Source of the DNA: Carposina sasakii
Lineage: Eukaryota; Arthropoda; Insecta; Lepidoptera; Carposinidae
DNA: 64,000 bases
NCBI GenBank assembly: GCA_014607495.2
Contig: CP053163.1
Location: forward strand, 6,366,716-6,430,715
Direction: 5' to 3'
Of this stretch, positions 44,901-56,600 are shown piece by piece. Both the position numbers and the translations under genes were made by a program. Each line of letters starts with the position of its first letter. The stretch's first letter is position 1. The notes under the pieces are model-generated. The model searched no databases, had not been told where the DNA came from, and worked only from the letters and a program-made list of their open reading frames with translations.

Positions 44901-47498
44901 GTGGCGTGCCCTGGGGAGGCCTACGTCCAGCAGTGGACTGCTGACGACGATATACAATGTACTTTATAGTTATAATCATAACATAGAATAAAACAAAGTT
45001 GCTCCCCGTTCCGTCTGTTTGTCCCTATGTATGCTTAGATCTTTTAAAATACGCAAAGGAATTTGATGCGATTTTTAAATAGATAGAGTGATTCAAGAGG
45101 AAGGTTTATATGTAGGTATAGCATCAGCATTGTACCCGTGCAAAGCCGGGTCGGGTCGTATAATATAATCAACTTGTTAAAAACAAAATGATACTGACCC
45201 TACTCATAAAAATTTTATCAGAAAAAAATCTGAATTATGTAGATTAAATATTTATTTATAGAACTACCATTGACGTACATTAAAATCCTTCAAACCCTTT
45301 TTTGCATAACTTAAATCTAAAATTCACCAAATCAAACTATGTTTTTTTAGTTAAATTAGGCAAATACAAGAAGTACGTGGTACTACGTACGTCATAAGCC
45401 AATTAACTTATTAGTCAGTCAAATATTAAACAAAATACAGGCTGTTTTTTCGTTGCCACCATTTACCTACCAGGAGTACGTACTCAACACATCAAATAAA
45501 GTAAGTTCATGCAAAAGTAAATCCTAAAGTAAGTAGAGCATGCCAAAGAAGTACATTCACTCGAAAAACATAGCCCTCTTTCTGGCGCATACTAGTAAAA
45601 ATATTCTGCCGTTGGAACCTCTGATAAAAATCGGAAGCCGACAGTGGGACAAGTAGGAACCCAGTTTCACAGTTATTCATCTACTAGTGACACCTAGAGT
45701 AGCTGTAGCTCAGAATCATGGTCTGAAGTCACGGTATCAATATTTGCCTGGCTGTCACAAACATCCTGTATAAGGTGTTTTCAAAATTAGTCATTTGCTT
45801 TTGACACGAAAATAGGTAAAAAGAAATAATTAAAAAAAAAAAACAGCTGTTCCATACATTTTTTATTTTAGATATTTCGGAGTTGGTCCCATAGGGAAAG
45901 TTGTTTCTTTTTACCTAAGTACCAAGTTTAGTCTCAAAAGCTAATCACTAATTTTGAAAACACCTTATATAATCTTATTGTCACTCTAATATATTTGTAC
46001 CTCCTTTTCAAATAACATTATATTCTAGTGATAGAGCTGAAGTATGTTTTTTTGCAGGAAGCTATCCCGATCCGGCTAAAACAAGTGCACATCATCAACG
46101 CTCCATCATACATCGGCAAGATATACGGTATAATCAAGCCATTCGTCAAAACTGAGGTTGGAAAATTGGTAAGTACCACGCTAAAATCAGAATTAGATAT
46201 ATGCAAAATTCTGCATATAAATAGGTCCTAAGCTGATCTGGGAATATCAGCTGATGAGCGATGATCGAGTAGACAGTTAATGACAATTTTGCCTACCAAG
46301 ATATTTTAAATCTGAGGCTGCTGAGTGTCGTCCACGAAACGGTGGATTTGTTCTCATGTGCAATGAGTGAATTCACTAGAGTAACAATATTTACAATATG
46401 TTACAGGCCAAAGCTGTTGGTATTGTAAATATAATTATTATTTAATTTTTATTCTAAATTTTTTTATGTATAATTTTAATAATAATTTTAATACTATTTA
46501 ATATGTAACGATTTGGATCATTCTGTTATGTTATATATTATATGAAATAATATAAATAAATAAAAATAAAATTACATACACAACAAACAGTACTCGTGCC
46601 GTTATGGAAATTTATCTTTCAGGTAAAGTTCCACGAGCCTAATTCAGACACCCTGTACAAGGATATCCCTCAGGAGATCCTCCCTACCGAGTATGGTGGG
46701 AAGGCGGGCAGCGTGGAGCAGATCAAACGGCATTGGATCAAGCGGATTGAAGCCAAACGGTGAGAATGAATGTATTATTACTTTGTAAGTTAGGTACCTG
46801 CTATGCTAAGCATGGTTGCGGGATGTCCTTTATGATCCTGCAGCTGTGGCTACTCCATTTTGGGAACACAGCCGAGTGCATAATATGTATGTTGGTACTC
46901 CAAAAGACTAAAGTAAAAGATGAGACTCCGTACGCGTAGTATAACTTGACTTATCGTCTTCCGAAAGCAATCATTGCACCAAAACTTCAAAAGTAAATGG
47001 GATAAAGGTCTGTATACTGTGCTGATCCAGGATTTTACTAGAATAAATCAGCAGCATCTCCCTCTGTGTATGGCGACTAAGGGTCTTAATGGTTGTCACT
47101 AATCTTTTTCTTCTGGCGCCTCTTTATATCTCCTTCATGATTCTGCAGTTATGGCTACCCCGTTTGGGACACAGTCGTGTGAATAGTATGTGATGTACTT
47201 TCATTACTTATAGTTGTACTGACGCTACTGGCTAGCTGGAATGTGCGTCTCTTAAAATGGCCATACTCACGGTAAAATTTCGGGGAGACGAAGAGTTCCG
47301 GGTTAACGCGCAAAAGTGACCATTTATGGTCACGTTTATGCTTCTAACTTTGATTTTCGGTATTTCAGGGACTGGTTCCTATCCAACGACGACCGGTGGT
47401 CAGTACAAGAGTCTCTGCGACCGGAGTACAGCCGTGACGACCGAGCTGACCAAGTCAGAGACCTACCGGGGTCTTTCCGATCGCTTGCTTTAGATTAA
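35871..47498 (+). CDS. CRAL-TRIO domain lipid-transfer protein (alpha-TTP-like) A, 6 exons
   Basis: Exons 35871-35961, 38999-39158, 42006-42261, 46058-46168, 46623-46759 and 47369-47498 total 885 nt (294 residues plus stop), a usual length for the family. CRAL-TRIO proteins bind small lipids such as tocopherols, retinoids or phosphoinositides in a closed pocket and act in the cytosol. The N-terminal helical CRAL_TRIO_N part is LPHEVEDILLLRFLTSCQF; the lipid-binding fold follows with FDSANVSLKFISKV, IRLKQVHIINAPSYIGKIY and LPTEYGGKAGS. The tail GSFRSLALD is shared with gene B. Intron 1 is GC-AG and contains a Harbinger remnant. Intron 2 contains a hAT element. ATG follows an AG acceptor-like site, so a noncoding first exon upstream is likely. 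The exact ligand cannot be told. Confidence 0.92.
36158..37055 (+). mobile_element. Internally deleted Harbinger-type element
   Basis: Ends cagcccggctagcacggc and gtcgtgctagcccgactg are imperfect inverted repeats (about 15 of 18). The interior carries a HARBI1-like N-terminal reading frame at 36517-36786. It lies in intron 1 of CRAL-TRIO A. No certain 3-bp target duplication was seen. Confidence 0.6.
36517..36786 (+). pseudogene. HARBI1-like transposase first-exon remnant
   Basis: It reads about 75 residues up to YPVHLK, then GTTAGT, which looks like its own splice donor. VRNYKVSLDMLHYLCRELEE is the N-terminal helix pair seen in insect HARBI1 nucleases. The DDE nuclease domain is absent, so it cannot be active. 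Confidence 0.55.
37844..38144. mobile_element. MITE with about 60-bp terminal inverted repeats
   Basis: The left end cgtatgatgaatttggtgag and its following 40 bp recur inverted at the right end, with only scattered mismatches. A diverged trace with gtgagagcgacat lies near 48080. Confidence 0.85.
38740..38880 (-). repeat. SINE fragment
   Basis: On the minus strand it has the B-box-like ggttcgaatcccagtag. It lies about 120 bp before CRAL-TRIO A exon 2. Confidence 0.45.
38999..39158 (+). CDS. CRAL-TRIO A exon 2, N-terminal helical domain
   Basis: This 160-nt exon lies between CATGCAG and GTAAGT, phase 1 to phase 2. It encodes DILLLRFLTSCQFSMERTKR and on to RRVFEIT. It is the same length as the equivalent exon of gene B. 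Confidence 0.93.
39993..40993 (-). mobile_element. hAT element with transposase remnant and 8-bp target duplication
   Basis: It starts CAGGGATGCTATGG and ends CTAACATCCCTA, flanked by exact GTACTTAC at 39985-39992 and 40994-41001. Both flanks of the interior are rich in cggttacgga/tatccg words. It is 1001 bp, much shorter than an autonomous hAT. Confidence 0.88.
40516..40872 (-). pseudogene. hAT transposase C-terminal (dimerisation) remnant
   Basis: The reading frame contains NPLLWWKMH, then SEQLFSASGLIYGPLRNRLS and LLFVKYNLP, the hATC dimerisation signature. The catalytic DDE part is missing. It lies wholly inside the target-duplicated element. Confidence 0.82.
42006..42261 (+). CDS. CRAL-TRIO A exon 3, lipid-binding fold start
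   Basis: It runs from ATTCCAG to GTAAGT, ending at phase 0. It encodes DMIPLPNKTKENYKVFIYRL, an acidic TEDDDIPAGEIPVFD strand, and the NVSLKFISKVNLSALRKYML helix. Confidence 0.93.
42474..42600 (+). mobile_element. Palindromic MITE, half copy
   Basis: It starts cagggtgtaacagaaggggtatg and keeps only the left arm of the family at 26575. Confidence 0.6.
43520..43840. mobile_element. MITE with 44-bp perfect terminal inverted repeats
   Basis: attcactatgggtgcgccca continues for 44 bp in all, exactly inverted at the right end. The perfect match suggests a recent insertion or gene conversion. It is in intron 3 of CRAL-TRIO A. Confidence 0.9.
45438..45768 (-). mobile_element. CAGG-type MITE, inverted diverged copy
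   Basis: It begins caggctgttttttcgttgcc (the family's right end) and ends acaaacatcctg followed by TA. Confidence 0.6.
45771..45967. mobile_element. MITE with taaggtgttttcaaaatta ends
   Basis: The right end is the reverse complement, taattttgaaaacacctta. The element directly abuts the copy ending at 45768, and both are in intron 3 of CRAL-TRIO A, just before exon 4. Confidence 0.85.
46058..46168 (+). CDS. CRAL-TRIO A exon 4
   Basis: This 111-nt exon has acceptor TTTTGCAG and donor GTAAGT, phase 0 to phase 0. It encodes EAIPIRLKQVHIINAPSYIG then KIYGIIKPFVKTEVGKL, the central strand and helix of the CRAL-TRIO pocket. Confidence 0.94.
46623..46759 (+). CDS. CRAL-TRIO A exon 5
   Basis: The acceptor is ATCTTTCAG and the donor GTGAGA is at phase 2. 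It encodes VKFHEPNSDTLYKDIPQE then ILPTEYGGKAGS, the LPxEYGG motif typical of the family. Confidence 0.94.
47369..47498 (+). CDS. CRAL-TRIO A exon 6 (stop codon)
   Basis: The acceptor is GTATTTCAG. It encodes DWFLSNDDRWSVQESLRPEY and a tail GSFRSLALD followed by TAA at 47496. A terminal-inverted-repeat element begins 16 bp after the stop. Confidence 0.92.
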
Positions 47499-47514
47499 AC
47501 CGGCAGGCGCTGAG

Positions 47515-48077
47515 TAAGGCCCCTCGCCCACGGCGACTTTTTGTAGCGATGCAGTAGCGATGCTGTCGCGCGTTCGCATCGGTACAGTCGCGATGCGTTC
47601 GCTAGCTGTGTGCCCTCGCCCACATAACCACGATTCAGTTGCGATGCAAACGCGATTCAGTAACGTCACAAAAATGCCTGCGATCGCTACAGTTGCTAGA
47701 TGGACTCCGTTGATTAGTCATATTGTCTTTGGTGCTGCTTTTACGTAAGCAGCCGAAGCGTTGGCATCGAAAGCAGCGTCAATATTGGATGCACCCATTT
47801 AATAAAGAAAGGTTACTTGGTGGACATTATGTAACAACAACTAAAATACTAAAAAACGCGCGGCACTCTCTCTCCATTCTTCCCTCGCCTGTCGTCCGAC
47901 ATGGTCGCGCGTTTGCATCGATGCAGTCGCGATACTGTAGCGCGTTAGTAGCGCGTTGGCATCGCGTCTGTAGCGCGTTGCAAATGCGACTAAAGAGCGT
48001 TAGTAGCGATTCTGTTGCGCGTTTACGAAACGCGCGACAGTATCACTACAAAAAGTCGCCATGGGCGAGGGGCCTTA
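47515..48077. mobile_element. GC-rich MITE with about 36-bp terminal inverted repeats
   Basis: taaggcccctcgcccacggc at the left and gccatgggcgaggggcctta at the right are inverted. The interior is a mosaic of gtagcgat/tcgcgcgtt words. It begins 16 bp after the CRAL-TRIO A stop codon. Confidence 0.88.
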
Positions 48078-50535
48078 GGTGGGTGAGAGCGACATATCAC
48101 ATATAAACATCAAATTCTAATTCTAAGTTAAATTACCTGTAGGGTAAACATGAACCTTTTTACGCGCTATAACGCGATCGACTCGCAAGCAAAATCTATA
48201 AGATATGACAGTGTGACAATAGCCTTACGCACTATCGAGACGTTCGTGCTGGCCCCACTGGTCTTGTAAGTATACGTAGAAGTACGTACTTCGCGTGTAA
48301 AAAAGTGTATCACAAGTACACAAAATCATTAAATCTTTAGTTGGGAATAATTTAGCATGGACTAAGTAAAGTTATGGCCCTGAGTTCAGACGTTTCATTA
48401 GGCACATACCTTATATAATACTTATAAGTCGCTCTCACGCATATCGTGCTGGATCACGTATAGTAAGGTACCGTTGGAACCAGGACCTAAAAGTACATAC
48501 AGGGAAGTTCAAGGAATTTGTTCACATTCAGAGAATACTTGTATTGGTATAGGTTAGAGTAAGAAACCGGGAGGAATGATTTGTCTTTATACGGACAAGG
48601 TTTTGTAATTTTACCAATCTTTAAAATTGAAGGAACACCTATAATTAGTAACCAACAAAGTAAATACTAAATATGAATAAAATATCGACAGTTTTAAAAA
48701 GGTTATACATTCTTATTTTGATACTTTGAAACTTAGTTACATACCTTAAGGTACATGTACTTACCAATATTTAATACATTTTTAAGTATACATACATACA
48801 TATAATCACGCCTCTATCCCTTACGGGGTAGGCAGAGCACCACGGGCCGATAGAACCACATGGTGCCACTTCTGACCAATTTTGAGGGTATAGTTGAGAT
48901 GTTTATTAAGTATACCTATATAATTTAAGTTCAGTTATCGTATATCTACGCACTATAATTATTAAGTATTCAACATTATACCTCTAGGAGTTGTCAGTTA
49001 GTTTTTAGCTATGTATTAACTATGTATGAGTGAAATGACGTTGTGATCTTGTGATAAATTATGTAAGTGATATTTAATTATATGTAAGTTGGAAAATGTG
49101 ACATGTTGTTTTTTTTTTATTACTTACAAAACTAAACCCAATTTGTAAATAGGCCTCTTTAGTTAGTATAGAGATAAAAGCATACCTTAATACCTAACCT
49201 GATACCTAGAACTTCGTAAGTAGATCTATTATCAGTAGTAGATATATCTATCTAACCTAACCTAACCTAACCTAACGTTAAGTATTAGACAATGTAACAA
49301 TTTTACAAGCGATGCGTAATTCGCAAAGTTATCAAAATATTTCTACAAATTAATAGCGGTAAGACTTTACGAGTACCACATAATTTAACGCCAGTTTTAA
49401 CGCGCTAAATGGAGGCTCACTATTGGAGAAATTCTTTGAATTAAACTTCGGTGTTGCTCGTAAAATTGGTACGAAATTTCATAGTCTATAATTGTAAACA
49501 GGGTTTAACGTAAGGGACATAATTAAGCGAAATGCTGTTAAAATAAACCAATAAGAAGAGAACGTGCTCATAAAATATTAGACTCAAACACAAATGTTTA
49601 TTTTGTTTAGTTTATTGTAAAATATTTAATGTATACTTATTTTAAGATCTATAAAACGACATGACAGATATGATTCAATCCAAATGTAAGTAAGATTCAA
49701 AATTATTTCCATTCACATTGCATTTACCAAATATTTTATATTATACAGGTAGGTACGACATTTTTTGCACCAGCGCTCTTTAGGACGAGACGCCTCTACT
49801 TGAAAGATGAAGTTGATATTTGTATGATTATGTACCATATCTAAATGCATACAATTTTTTACGAAATCAAGCGGGTATTTATTCAATTAAACTGTCTTTA
49901 CTTTAAGCGTATACTTTTAAGGAGTTTAACGTATAGTGCATGATGTGCTATTTTAAAAACTATATTTACAATAAAATACGTAAATAAGAGAATACTTATT
50001 CGCAGAAGCCCAATTACTTAAGCCATCGATTATATCTTTACATTGAAAAATAAAACTAAGTAGTACAAAATTAGTTAACTTCCATGTAACACAGAATAGC
50101 CAAAATGTTTACGAGGTTTATTAGATTGATATTTATGGGAAAAAAATACAATACATTTTAGTTTATTACACCCGTAAACTATAAAACACGCTTTACAATT
50201 TATTATTACCCATAGGCACAGAATAGATATGAACAAGAGACTAATATAGACCTATCAATCGGTAGAAAAACAGTAAAATTTTGCTTAACCTGCCGCCGAA
50301 GACAATATAAATATACAGGCGCTCTATAACTTATAGGTATTATCTACTCTATAATTGCACCCCATATGATAGTACAAAGGCAAAAACAGAGCCACTATGG
50401 ATTCACTATGGTAAAAATGCCATTTGGATATTAACTTATGATCGACCATAAATAAATAAATAGATTCCATTAGGTAATAATTGGCAATAGAAAAACTGCG
50501 AATGAAGCCGATCTCAGGATATAATTTGTAAATAA
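48078..50535. other. Intergenic region between the two CRAL-TRIO genes
   Basis: It is AT-rich, with a dispersed repeat at 48785-48870 (atcacgcctctatcccttac), a telomere-like run at 49252-49275 and a weak palindromic-MITE trace near 49500-49600. It holds the 3' UTRs of both genes. No further exon seen. Confidence 0.65.
49252..49275 (-). repeat. Short telomere-like (TTAGG)n run
   Basis: Four full CCTAA units plus a partial one, equal to the insect telomere repeat TTAGG on the minus strand. Confidence 0.8.
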
Positions 50536-50644
50536 TTAGTCTATAGCCAACGATCTAAAGGAGCCGTTCATGGTGGTGTCGGCGGCATTCTTAGGTTTCT
50601 TCTTCAGATCGGACTTCCACATGTTGTCGTTTAGGAACATTTTT
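50536..50644 (-). CDS. CRAL-TRIO B last exon (stop codon)
   Basis: The acceptor is TTTTGCAG. It encodes KMFLNDNMWKSDLKKKPKN and then NGSFRSLAID with TAA at 50536-50538. The tail is nearly the same as that of gene A. Confidence 0.92.
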
Positions 50645-53600
50645 CTGCAAAAAAAAGTTATGACAATCTCGATTCAACGTCGTCGTCAGCCTATTGCAGT
50701 CCACTGCTGGACGTAGCCTCCCCCAGTGTACGCCACATGGCTCGATCTCCCGTTTTTGCCAACCAGTCACTACCAGCCGTCCTCTTTAAGTCATCGGTCC
50801 ATCTGGCCGGAGGGCGCCCAACGTATCGCTTGCCCACGCCACTTCAGTCTGCTACATTTCGAGACTATGTCTGTCACTTTAGTCTTCTGTCGGATAATCT
50901 CGTTTCGGACTTGGTCCATTAGTGAGATTCCGAGCTTGACCTTTCCATAACTCTGATGATGAATGACATGCAATCTACCTATGTAGAATGAAAAATTGCT
51001 TGAACCACCACGAAAAATCCTATGCAGTGATAGAATTTTTCGTGGAAGAATGTGATTATTTTGCATATAGTGCTGTCACGTAACTTCTAAATTAGTTATT
51101 GAGGGTAAATTTAAAAAGCGGTAAGTCGGGCGAGAGTTTAGCTTCATTGGCAGATCAGACGTTGAACGAGTAATATCGATGAGTGAATGAATTATTATTC
51201 AAACATTATTATTAACATAATATTTTGCTTTATCACATATTTTGTTTCGATATTTTAATAATTGCTACAATTGACAGCTAGGTAAGTTGTCTTAAAATTG
51301 TTATTTGACAGTTTCTCAGATACCTACTTGAAATAAATAACATGACAGTGGATCTCACTTCCCGTGGAGTGGAAGCGTGGCATGTCGTCGCGTTTCAATA
51401 CTTATATATTAATTAGTTTGAGCCTTTACTCTTACCTCTCTTCATTGATTTTCTCCAACCAATGTGCCTGCTGCACTTTCATACTTTCAGCTTCACCCCC
51501 ATACTCGGAGGGTAAATACTTCTTGTCTATAGCTTTCCGCAAGCTCTCGGCGTTGTTGTGGAATGATATCTAGAAAAAAATACAAAAAATGTGTAAGATT
51601 AACTCAACACAATTTATACCTACAATACTATTCGTCTAATAAATAACCCAAAAACGAGCTTTGTTTATTGAAGAGCGAATGAAATAGTTTACATTAGCCT
51701 ACACGCCACGCGGGCCTCACCACGTGTGGTGCAATCGTGTATCATATGACGTGTGGTCGAAATAAAGGCATTTTTTATTTTTAAATATAACTTTCGTTAG
51801 ATAATGAAACATACGTAGAAACGGTACCTACTTTCGTATAAGAAGTCACCTGGAGGACTTAGCGGGAAAATTAAGTAATAAAAGACATAATTTCAAATAT
51901 AGATACTTACAATATTGACTATTTCCGACGGCAGTACAGGTTTCACAAGCATGTAAAGTTTCTCATAGTAGGACGGACAGTTGGTCACATGGACCTGCTT
52001 TACTCGTACTGGCATACTTTCCTGTAGTAACATTAAAGGTATATTGTTCAATAACTATAGAATAGTAAGTACCTTATTATAGGGAACCTATGTATCTACG
52101 AGCTTCGGAATCACATGTTTATTTTTCCTGATAGTAAGGAGAATTCCTACATAACTTAAAAATATGTCTTGAAAAATAAACATGTGATTTGGGGCCTCGA
52201 AAATTGGGGTAATAGGTTCATCATAGTGGGCTTTTATTTTCATTGTTTTTTACTCAATATACCCCTTTTGTTATAACCAGTGGTCGGAGTAGGTATATTG
52301 AATTAAGGTCATTGACATCAAACGTATATGTTAATATAGATACGCCTCCATATATATAAAAATAAAATAAAAATACCGAAACTTCGAAATTATTACATGA
52401 AACTAGTTAAAAATGTATCAATACTCTCAACGCTATGCTGCTAGTTTTTGGAAACTCCGGTACATTCCGGAAAAAATGCATGTCCATGTTATGATATCAT
52501 GACGCAAGTATGTAAAAGCAATATACCTACTCCGACCACTGGTTATAACCTGTATAAAAGAGCCTGTATAAAACAAAATCTTACCAATAAATATATTAAG
52601 AAATCCCTGAAGTACATAACGTTCACTTTAGGAATGATTTTCAATGTATAATCTTTAATATCCAGAACTATTATGTGACCTTCGGCGAAGAACTGATGAC
52701 TCTTGATCCAATAGTCCGCTTGGATGCAGAAAGCTTTCAGGATGTCGTAGAACACCAACTTGTCGAGACCAGGGTCGTCTAGCTGATGGATGAGGACCTC
52801 GTCTTCACCCGCTGTGTATGTTGTTACCGATCTGTGAATAAAAATAAAAAAATTAAATCGCTCCAGCCGTTTAGGCGCTACGATGCGATGCCGCAGACAA
52901 ACACACCACTTTTTATATCACACTTATAACACCCCTCGTTTTTGGTGGCGTGGGAGTTAAAAATAAAAAGAGATGCCTAGTGTCCGATATATATAGTATA
53001 AGTGTGCACAATGCAGATGTAAGGGATGTTTTGATCAATTTTGATTTAATTGAAAAATTACGGTCTAGTAGTAATAAATAAAGTAGTAAAGTAGTAGTAG
53101 TAGTAGTAGAAAATAGATACACCGGTGAAAAAAATATTTATAAGTAAGCAGTTTTTTTATGCTGTAGAGTCGTATTGAGGTGGATAACAATTTTGAGGAG
53201 GAACTATGTAGCCGGACTGGGATACTTTTAGTATCTATCTATACTAATATTATAAAGAGGAAAACTTTGTTTGTTTGGTTGTAATGAATAGGCTCCGAAA
53301 CTACTGGACCGATTTCAAAAATTCTTTCACCGTTAGAATCCTTATTGGACCTGGATGAACATAGGCTATAAGAATTTCCCGATATTCCCACGGGAAGGCG
53401 ACCAACGGGAATTTAATATTTTTTACGAAAACCGCTATACATATGAAGCTGAAATCGGGCATATATGTTCATTGGGGACAACGAGGAAGGACTAAAAACG
53501 GATTTCCCGAAATTCCCACGGGAAGGGGACTAACGGGAATTCATAATTTTTACGAGAACCGCTATACATATGAAGCTGAAATCGGGCATATATGTTCATT

Positions 53601-56600
53601 GGGGACAACGAGGAAGGACTAAAAACGGATTTCCCGAAATTCCCAAGGGAAGGGGACAAATGGGAATTCAAACGGATTTCCCGATATTCCCACGGGAAGG
53701 GGACAAACGGGAATTCATTTTTTTTACGACAACTGCGATACATATGAATTTGAAATTGGACCTGTATGTTCATTAGGGACTGCGAGGGAGCACTAAGAAC
53801 GGATTTCCCGAAATTCCTATGGGAAGGGGAGTTACGGGAATTTAATTTTTTTACGAAAACAGCTATTTATACGAAGCTGAAATCGGATTAGGGCTACAAG
53901 GAAGCTCTAAGAACGGATTTCCCGAAATTCCCACGGGAAGGGGACCAACGGGAGTTCCAAATTTAAACGAAAACCGCTGTACCTACATATAAAGTTGTAT
54001 CTATGTATTGATATGTACCGAAGCGAAGCGAGGGCGGGCCACTATCATTAATATATTATTACAAAAGTGTTATATTTTTACTCGACAAATAAACAGATTA
54101 TGAAGATACGAGTAAACTTACTGTTTTATGTATATTTAATAGTACTATAGACACTATAATAGGTACCTATAAACAAACAAATAAGATTTCTGATAACTAT
54201 ACGAGAATGGGTATAATGTACTACAATGTTATAATATGTACCAAGCTAGTATGTAATAATAACACTAGAGGTAAGTAGGTACAAAATTATTGTAAGTACA
54301 TTGTAGAATATTGTTGTACTTCTTACCACTTCCTTGTAGATAAAATAATATTATAGAACAGTAAGTATCACATAATGAGTCCAGAAATTCCACTTTCATG
54401 AACAGTCTTCAGCTTCAGACCGCAGTCTGATTTTTGGACTTTGATGTCAGCACGGGAGGCGCTACTGCCCACCTTCCGGAAACCCTTTATCGCCTCGTAC
54501 GATACCCACGGGCAGGCATGGGGTGGTGCAAACCCGGACGGCAACACGCGGCTTCATAATCAGTATTTTAAATAAAAGTTTTGACTAACGAACGCCCGCG
54601 ACATCGTCCGCGTAAAGTTCAAAGTCGTAAAGTTTAGTATTCCCGTTATTTCCCGTTCCCAATTTCGGAAAATCATTTCTTATCGGATGCCTCTATCAAA
54701 GTAGCTATCTGTATGCCATATCAGCCCGACATGCCCCCTGATTACGTAAAAGAAATAGCAAAGCCGAAGCAAAGCGATAACAAAAATTGTACAATTTCGC
54801 CTTGAAATGTCAAAGTTCCTTTGAAATTCATTTTACGTAATACGAATTTGACAAGCAATCAGCGATTTTTGTACAATTTTCGCTATCGCTTTGTTAATAA
54901 TAGTATAAAAGTATAAATTTAATATAAATTGAGCTTCTTGTTTCTCTTAACACTAACAAATACACAGAAGATCCTCCCCTTAAATACCTAAGCCTAAACT
55001 TCTCGACTCTAAATAATGAAAGTAAAAGTATCTTTACCTACAGAAGTAAATCAGAAAAGCTATTAAAAACATGCGAAGCTGTGACCGCTACCGTTTATAT
55101 TATGTTGTGCAATATTTATTACTTTATCTAGGTATGTTACACAGTATATTATGTAAATCTATACATACACAAGGTCAGATGTTATATTAACGTACTGAAA
55201 TTGAATTAGACATTAGGGTTCCTTTATTACTGTTTTGTTTACAAAAACACAATGGAACCATTACTGTTGAAAAGGAGAGACATCATATTGAGATTAATAA
55301 ATGAAACTATGAATTTCTTATAAGAACGTATTATATAGGTAATTATTTCCTGATATAAATTTTTATTAGGCGGATTGCGTGCTCAAATACACGGGTACCT
55401 AAATGTGTTTGATAGCTCTCTTTCGATAATTATCGATTATAATAATCGACTCCTACATACATACTTACACGGTTGTGTTCATCCCTGATCATTAACATCT
55501 ATTCCCCGCTATACCAAAGGTGGCTGTGGTATTTGGGGAACACATGCTTCTATACAGGGTGTAACAAAAAGGGTATGTTAAGCGAAAAGCTATGTAAATA
55601 GCCCACTGTAGAGAACCTATCCACAAAATTTGAGACCCGAAATCATATGTTTATTTTTCCCGGTAGTATGGAGAATTTTTAAAATCTCAGGAATTTTCAT
55701 ACAATCTTGAAAAATAAAAAGTGATTTCGAGTCTCAAATTTTGGAAGTAGGTTCTCTATAGTGGGCTATTTACATAGCTTTTCGCTTAACATACCCTTTT
55801 TGTACATGACTGAAACTTGGAGTTGGACGGAAACTTGGACTTTGAATAATGTCGAAATTATCCGGGATAAAAATATTTTTATCAGGATATAAAGTAGCCT
55901 ATGCTATGTGTTAATCCAGGGTGTCAGCTAACTCCATACAAAATTTTATTAAAATCGCTCCAGCCGTTTAGACGTGAAGAACTAACAAACATACCTACAC
56001 TATTCTATTCTATTCTACGCACTCACAAACTTTTGTCTTTATGATAGTAGTGTGATTATATTAGTACCAACTGGTATGCATTACCCACCAACATTTTATT
56101 CCTAGAAGTTCATTTCATTTGATATATAGGATGTAACAAAAAGGGTATGTTAAGCGAAAAGCTATGTAAATAGACAATATAGAGTATCTACAAAATTTGA
56201 GACTTGAAATCACATTTTCATTTTTCAAGGTTGCATGAAAATTCATGAGATATTTAAAAATTCTCCATAGTATCGGGAAAAGGTACATGTGATTTCGGGT
56301 TTCAAATTTTTGTTGAATGGTTCTCTATAGTGGGCTATTTACATATCTTTTCGCTTAACATACCCTTTTTGTTACACCATGTAGAAATAGGTAATATCGA
56401 CCATTTTATATCCTACCTAAGTTACCTAATAAAATATATATGTATTTTACATTTAATGTGGTACTTAAATAATATAGGTACGTCATTTGACGAACGTATC
56501 TAATAAACCTTTATTAACAAAGTTCAGAAGGGCCATAGCATTGAGCAACTATGTAAAAAAAATTATACAAAAAAAATCGGTTAAAGTTATAAAGTAAAGT

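Noticed and set aside
47515..48106. Reading frames of 62 and 127 residues rich in Arg/His/Ser
   Set aside because: They lie within and just past the GC-rich inverted-repeat element and show no domain.
50680..50960. Overlapping frames of 74, 61 and 91 residues
   Set aside because: They cover an inverted LINE-type remnant that begins with the cctattgcagtccactgctg motif.
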